A DNA stretch of 64,000 bases from positions 310,001 through 374,000 of the forward strand of contig NZ_JAFMZM010000006.1 in the NCBI RefSeq assembly GCF_024436375.1, read 5' to 3'. The notes beneath the pieces were generated by a model. The model was not told where the DNA came from and made no database searches. It saw nothing but the letters and a program-made list of their open reading frames with translations. A program made the translations under genes and the position numbers. Shown here one piece after another: positions 60,406 through 64,000 of the stretch. How positions within the stretch are numbered: the first letter of the stretch is position 1; every line of letters starts with the position of its first letter. The DNA comes from Nocardioides astragali (lineage in GTDB: Bacteria; Actinomycetota; Actinomycetes; Propionibacteriales; Nocardioidaceae).

Positions 60406-61254
60406 GTGACGGCACAGATCCTGGACGGCGCAGCCACGCTGCGGACCATCAAGGCAGAGCTCGCCCAGCGCGTCGCCGCCCTCAAGGAGCAGGGGGTCAC
60501 CCCCGGGCTCGGCACTGTCCTGGTCGGTGACGACCCCGGCTCGCACTGGTACGTCGGGGCGAAGCACAAGGACTGCGCCGAGATTGGCATCGCGTCGTTC
60601 CGGCACGACCTCCCGGGCACCGCCACGCAGGGCGAGGCCGAGGAGCTGATCGACCGCCTCAACGCCGACCCGGCGGTCTCCGGCTTCATCGTGCAGCAGC
60701 CGACCGGGCTCGACGAGTTCGCGCTGCTCTCACGGGTCGACCCCGACAAGGACGTCGACGGGCTGCACCCGACCAACCTCGGCAAGCTGGTGCTCGGCGA
60801 GTCCGGCCCGCTGCCGTGCACCCCGGTCGGCGCCATCGAGCTGCTGCGTCGCCACGGTGTGCAGATCGCCGGGGCCGAGGTCGTGGTGGTCGGTCGCGGC
60901 CTCACGGTCGGCCGTCCGCTCGGCCTGCTGCTGACCCGCCGCTCCGAGAACGCCACCGTGACGCTCTGCCACACCGGCACCGTCGACCTGGCCGCCCACG
61001 TGCGCCGCGCCGACATCGTCGTCGCTGCGGCCGGCGTGCCGGGGATCATCACCGCCGACATGGTCAAGCCCGGTGCCGCCGTCCTCGACGTGGGCGTCTC
61101 CCGGGTGGACGGCAAGGTCACCGGCGACGTGCACCCCGACGTATGGGGCGTGGCCGGCTGGGTCTCGCCCAACCCCAAGGGCGTCGGTCCGATGACCCGC
61201 GCGATGCTGCTGACCAACATCGTCGACATCGCCGAGAAGTCCGCCCGTACCTGA
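60406..61254 (+). CDS. folD: Methylenetetrahydrofolate dehydrogenase / cyclohydrolase
   Basis: 282 aa. Interconverts 5,10-methylene-THF and 10-formyl-THF, supplying formyl groups to PurN and PurH nearby. Active-site Tyr and Lys in HWYVGAKHKDC, Asp in KDVDGLHPTN, NADP loop VVVGRGLTVGRPLGLLL. The usual QLPLP motif reads QQPTGL here. Leaderless GTG start. DUF3017 follows after 1 base. Confidence 0.95.
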   Translation: MTAQILDGAATLRTIKAELAQRVAALKEQGVTPGLGTVLVGDDPGSHWYVGAKHKDCAEIGIASFRHDLPGTATQGEAEELIDRLNADPAVSGFIVQQPTGLDEFALLSRVDPDKDVDGLHPTNLGKLVLGESGPLPCTPVGAIELLRRHGVQIAGAEVVVVGRGLTVGRPLGLLLTRRSENATVTLCHTGTVDLAAHVRRADIVVAAAGVPGIITADMVKPGAAVLDVGVSRVDGKVTGDVHPDVWGVAGWVSPNPKGVGPMTRAMLLTNIVDIAEKSART

Positions 61255-61255
61255 C

Positions 61256-61645
61256 ATGACCGTGCCCGAGCCGTCCGAGCATCCCGAGTCGCCCGAGCCG
61301 TCCGAGACCAAGCCGCCCGAGTCGGTCGAGCCCACGTCGGCCGAGCCGGTCGACCCGGAGGACCCGCGTCGCTATCCCTCGACCATCGGCGGCATGTTCT
61401 ACCTCCTGGTGCTGGGCGTCGTCGCGGTCGCGATGCTGATCGTGGCGCTCGACGAGTGGCGCACCGGCATCCGGCTGATGGGCGGGGCGCTGGTCTTCGC
61501 CGCCGCCGTGCGGCTGGTGCTCAGGAGGCGTGACGCCGGGATGCTGGCGGTGCGCCACAAGGTGCTCGACGCGCTGATCCTCGCCGTCCTGGGCGGGGCA
61601 CTGATCTTCCTGGCCGGCTCGATCCCCGACCAGCCCGGCTTCTAG
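61256..61645 (+). CDS. DUF3017 family membrane protein
   Basis: 129 aa. Pro/Glu/Ser-rich N-terminus with PESPEPSETKPPES-type repeats (~1-38), then three helices (GGMFYLLVLGVVAVAMLIVA, GIRLMGGALVFAAAVRLVL, VLDALILAVLGGALIFLAGS) with VLRRRDAGMLAVRHKVLDA between them, typical of DUF3017. Always beside folD in actinobacteria; role unknown. One base after the folD stop. Confidence 0.88.
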   Translation: MTVPEPSEHPESPEPSETKPPESVEPTSAEPVDPEDPRRYPSTIGGMFYLLVLGVVAVAMLIVALDEWRTGIRLMGGALVFAAAVRLVLRRRDAGMLAVRHKVLDALILAVLGGALIFLAGSIPDQPGF

Positions 61646-61665
61646 GACAACGGCCGGGAGACCAC

Positions 61666-61697
61666 GACGGCCGGGCCCCCGTGAGGGCCCGGCCGTC
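61666..61697. terminator. Bidirectional terminator between DUF3017 and mdh
   Basis: Perfect 13-bp stem GACGGCCGGGCCC / GGGCCCGGCCGTC with a 6-base loop, between two convergent genes. Confidence 0.85.
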
Positions 61698-61705
61698 GCT
61701 CGGGA

Positions 61706-62695
61706 TCAGATGAGGCCGAGCTCGGTCACCGCGGCACGCTCGTCCGCGAGCTCCGCGGTCGAGACGTCGATCCGGGCGCGGGAGAAGTCATCGATCTCCA
61801 GGCCCTCGACGATGGACCAGTCGCCACCCGAGGTGGTCACCGGGAACGAGGAGATCAGGCCCTCGGGGACGTCGTACTCCCCGCTGGACACGACGGCCAT
61901 CGAGACCCAGTCGTCCTGCGCCGAGCCGAACAGCCAGTCGCGGGCAGCATCGATCGTGGCCGACGCGGCCGAGGCCGCCGAGGACGAGCCGCGGGCGTCG
62001 ATGATCGCGGCGCCGCGCTTGGCGACGGTCGGGATGAAGTCGTTCTCCAGCCAGGCCTGGTCGCCCACCACCTCGGCGGCGTTGCGGCCGCCCACCTCGG
62101 CGTGGAACAGGTCGGGGTACTGCGTGGCCGAGTGGTTGCCCCAGATCGTCATCTTCTTGATGTCGGTGACCTTCGCCCCGGTCTTGGCCGCGAGCTGCGA
62201 GATCGCGCGGTTGTGGTCGAGGCGGGTCAGTGCGGAGAACCGCTCGCGCGGGATGTCGGGGGCGTTGCTCATCGCGATGAGGGCGTTGGTGTTGGCCGGG
62301 TTGCCGGTCACCCCGATGCGTACGTCGTCGGCCGCGACCGCGTTGAGGGCCTTGCCCTGCGCGGTGAAGATCGCGCCGTTGGCGGAGAGCAGGTCGCCGC
62401 GCTCCATGCCGGGGCCGCGCGGACGGGCGCCCACCAGGAGGGCGAGGTTGACGCCGTCGAAGATCTTCTCGGCGTCGGCGCCGATCTCGACGCCGGCGAG
62501 CTGCGGGAAGGCACAGTCGTCGAGCTCCATCACGACGCCCTCGAGCGCCTTGAGGGCAGGCTCGATCTCGAGCAGTCGCAGCTCGATGGGCCGGTCCGCG
62601 GCCAGCGCCCCGCTGGCGAGGCGGAAGAGCAGGCTGTAGCCGATCTGACCGGCGGCGCCGGTGACGGCGACCTTGAGGGGGGCTGGGGAGGTCAC
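61706..62695 (-). CDS. mdh: Malate dehydrogenase
   Basis: 329 aa NAD-dependent TCA enzyme, malate to oxaloacetate. NAD loop VTGAAGQIGYSLLFRLASGA, substrate Arg in VGARPRGPGMERGDLL, catalytic Asp in ALTRLDHNRAISQLAAKTGA, catalytic His in IWGNHSATQYPDLFHAEVGG. Belongs to the actinobacterial/plant-chloroplast-like MDH group. GTG 62695 has GAGGAG 7 bases upstream. Confidence 0.97.
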   Translation of the reverse strand: MTSPAPLKVAVTGAAGQIGYSLLFRLASGALAADRPIELRLLEIEPALKALEGVVMELDDCAFPQLAGVEIGADAEKIFDGVNLALLVGARPRGPGMERGDLLSANGAIFTAQGKALNAVAADDVRIGVTGNPANTNALIAMSNAPDIPRERFSALTRLDHNRAISQLAAKTGAKVTDIKKMTIWGNHSATQYPDLFHAEVGGRNAAEVVGDQAWLENDFIPTVAKRGAAIIDARGSSSAASAASATIDAARDWLFGSAQDDWVSMAVVSSGEYDVPEGLISSFPVTTSGGDWSIVEGLEIDDFSRARIDVSTAELADERAAVTELGLI

Positions 62696-62771
62696 AGGGG
62701 TACTCCTCGCGAGATGAGGTGGTCGGTCCCGCTGACGCTAGCAGCGGGACTCGGCTGGCATGCTGGCGCCC

Positions 62772-63458
62772 ATGCCTCGACCCGTACGCCGTCCGCGTGC
62801 GGCGGGAGTGCTGGCCGCCGGCCTCGTCCTGGGCCTCTCCGGGTGCGGAGGCGTCGGCCAGCCCGCGGCCTACGACCAGCCGGGCATCAACGGGCTCGTC
62901 GTCCCGACGCCGTCGCCGGACCCGGACGACTTCGTCGACGTCGTGGACAACCCGTGGCTGCCGCTCGAGCCCGGGACGCGATGGACGTACGACGTGGCCC
63001 GGGACGGAAGCCCGCTCGGCACCGTCGTGGTCGTCGTGCGTGACGACATCATCCCGGTGGCCGGCCTCGATGCCACGGCCGTGGAGCTCGCCACGGACCT
63101 CGGGGGCCCCGTCACCGTCGAGACCCGGCTCTACGCCCAGGACGACGACGGCAACGTGTGGCTGGTCGGCGTCGAGTCCGTCGAGGACGCGTCATGGCGA
63201 GCGGGCACCGACGGCGCCGAGGCTGGGCTCGCCATGCCTGCCCAGCCACGCCTCGGCGACGGTTGGCTCGCCTACGCCGTGCCGTCGCTGCCCGAGGCGA
63301 GCAGGCGGGTGGTGGACCTGTCGAGCACCATGGTCGAGATGCTCGACGAGGCCGACACCTCGACGCGCAGCGTGTACGAGAAGGGTGTCGGCCTCGCTGG
63401 GTTCGAGGACCTCGATGCGGGCTGGGCGGCCGAGCTGACCTCCAACCGGCCGAGCTAG
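62772..63458 (+). CDS. Lipoprotein of unknown function
   Basis: 228 aa. Arg-rich start (PRPVRRPRAAGVLAAGLVLG) and lipobox LSGC. The mature part begins with a disordered Pro/Asp stretch and holds DFVDVVDNPWLPLEPGTRWT, TVETRLYAQDDDGNVWLVGV and LGDGWLAYAVPS, the DNPWLPLxPGTxWxY pattern seen in secreted beta-rich proteins of actinobacteria. ATG 62760 would add four residues. The stop interlocks with the opposing aquaporin stop (CTAG). Confidence 0.8.
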   Translation: MPRPVRRPRAAGVLAAGLVLGLSGCGGVGQPAAYDQPGINGLVVPTPSPDPDDFVDVVDNPWLPLEPGTRWTYDVARDGSPLGTVVVVVRDDIIPVAGLDATAVELATDLGGPVTVETRLYAQDDDGNVWLVGVESVEDASWRAGTDGAEAGLAMPAQPRLGDGWLAYAVPSLPEASRRVVDLSSTMVEMLDEADTSTRSVYEKGVGLAGFEDLDAGWAAELTSNRPS

Positions 63459-64000
63459 TCGGGGCGACGCACCTGGGTGCGGCCGTCGTCGTCGCCGTCG
63501 GGGTTGCCCCAGTGGCCGGGCGCGCTCGGCGGGCCGGGCTGGGCGGGCGGTGCGCCCCACTGGCCGGGCTGGGCCGGGGGCTGCTGCTGCGGGGGCTGCT
63601 GCTGCGGAGGCTGGGGCTGGCCCCACGGGGCAGGCGCGGCCTGTGGCGTGGAGTAGGGGTCGGGCTGCTGCTGCGGCACGGGCTGCTGCGGCACGGGCTG
63701 GCCCCACTGCTGCTGCGGGGGAGCGCCCCACGCGGCGCCGGGCTGGCCCCAGTTGCCGCCCTGCTGGCCCTGGTTCCACTGGGCCTCGTAGCTGCCCGGC
63801 ACGAACTGGTCTCCCTTTCGGCCGCCGCCGAAGCTGAGGCCCGAGCCCGGGACCGGCTCCGAGGCGTGGCCGAACAGGACGGGATAGGTGAGGCCGGCGA
63901 TCGCGGCACCGAGGAACGGCGCCACGACGAAGAGCCAGAGCTGGATGATGGAGTCGGTGCCGGCGAAGACGCCCACGCCGATCGAGCGGGCCGGGTTGAC
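63455..64000 (-). CDS. MIP-family aquaporin, C-terminal part with a long Pro/Gln-rich tail
   Basis: The gene begins beyond the right edge; only the last 181 codons are visible. The first residues read VNPARSIGVGVFAGTD, the second NPA box with its Arg filter residue, followed by the last membrane helix (IIQLWLFVVAPFLGAAIAGL). After LFG comes an unusual ~130-residue cytoplasmic tail, low-complexity and rich in Pro, Gln, Trp and Gly (GQPVPQQPVPQQQPDPYSTP; PQPPQQQPPQQQPPAQPGQW), ending DGRTQVRRPD. Standard AqpZ proteins end shortly after the last helix. Water or glycerol channel. Confidence 0.85.
   Translation of the reverse strand, partial: VNPARSIGVGVFAGTDSIIQLWLFVVAPFLGAAIAGLTYPVLFGHASEPVPGSGLSFGGGRKGDQFVPGSYEAQWNQGQQGGNWGQPGAAWGAPPQQQWGQPVPQQPVPQQQPDPYSTPQAAPAPWGQPQPPQQQPPQQQPPAQPGQWGAPPAQPGPPSAPGHWGNPDGDDDGRTQVRRPD

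Noticed and set aside
1..64000. CRISPR arrays, prophage, IS transposases, tRNA or rRNA genes
   Set aside because: No regular spacer-repeat array, integrase, transposase or structural-RNA signature was recognised by eye; a tRNA scan would be needed to exclude a tRNA fully.

Overview
The window is GC-rich chromosomal DNA from an actinobacterium, most likely a Nocardioides-type member of the Nocardioidaceae. This rests on very strong GC bias at third codon positions, frequent GTG starts, a DUF222/HNH gene, an F420-type luciferase-like oxidoreductase and an MpaB-type oxygenase, and the housekeeping order sucC-sucD ... DUF6350 - yibE/F - purN - purH ... folD - DUF3017 - mdh. No rRNA, tRNA, CRISPR array, phage or transposase gene was recognised. 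At least fifteen genes have a TANNNT -10 box ending 5 to 9 bases before the start codon, so leaderless transcription appears common here.

Layout. 1-3.9 kb: a xylose/multiple-sugar ABC importer (partial binding lipoprotein, ATPase, permease) followed by a shortened paralogue of its own binding protein. 3.9-9.4 kb: methionine aminopeptidase, then on the minus strand an MMPL exporter, a secreted protein, a glycerophosphodiester phosphodiesterase (GDPD) and a metallophosphoesterase. 9.5-16.8 kb: small regulators and enzymes (GlxA-like regulator, saccharopine-dehydrogenase-like protein, NUDIX, PspC, DinB-like, amphi-Trp), a doubly frameshifted DUF222/HNH pseudogene and a VOC gene cut by an in-frame TGA. 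16.8-20.6 kb: a minus-strand operon (LLM oxidoreductase, MpaB oxygenase, unknown, acyl-CoA dehydrogenase) behind a strong 11-bp dyad operator.

20.6-30.8 kb is the most unusual part. Two giant paralogous regulators (1407 and 1411 aa) each combine an OmpR/SARP winged helix, a BTAD domain, a STAND-type ATPase, one membrane helix and a C-terminal WD40 propeller. They alternate with tiny plus-strand lipoproteins that share the pattern C-x4-PP-x3-(D/E)-(I/V)-G. Each lipoprotein promoter carries TACCSG direct repeats spaced exactly 11 and 22 bp, the spacing expected for SARP-type regulators. A 3' fragment of a third, deleted regulator survives at 20634-20675. I read this as a duplicated membrane-spanning transcription-control cassette: lipoprotein and WD40 sensor outside, ATPase switch and DNA-binding head inside.

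30.8-39.5 kb: a heterodimeric ABC exporter with complementary degenerate ATP sites, a YbaK-like protein, two tandem GDPDs and a PLP enzyme. 39.5-46.8 kb: a PspC envelope-stress cluster (PspC protein, PspC-histidine kinase, NarL regulator), PcrA helicase and an M23 peptidase. 46.9-64 kb: photolyase, succinyl-CoA synthetase, a duplicated-domain lipoprotein, a sigma-factor-like protein fused through a membrane helix to an outer domain, DUF6350 and YibE/F membrane proteins, a 160-bp MITE-like element against the purN promoter, a ZTP riboswitch before purH, an MFS transporter behind a MarR-like palindrome, folD, mdh and the 3' end of an aquaporin gene with a long Pro/Gln-rich tail.
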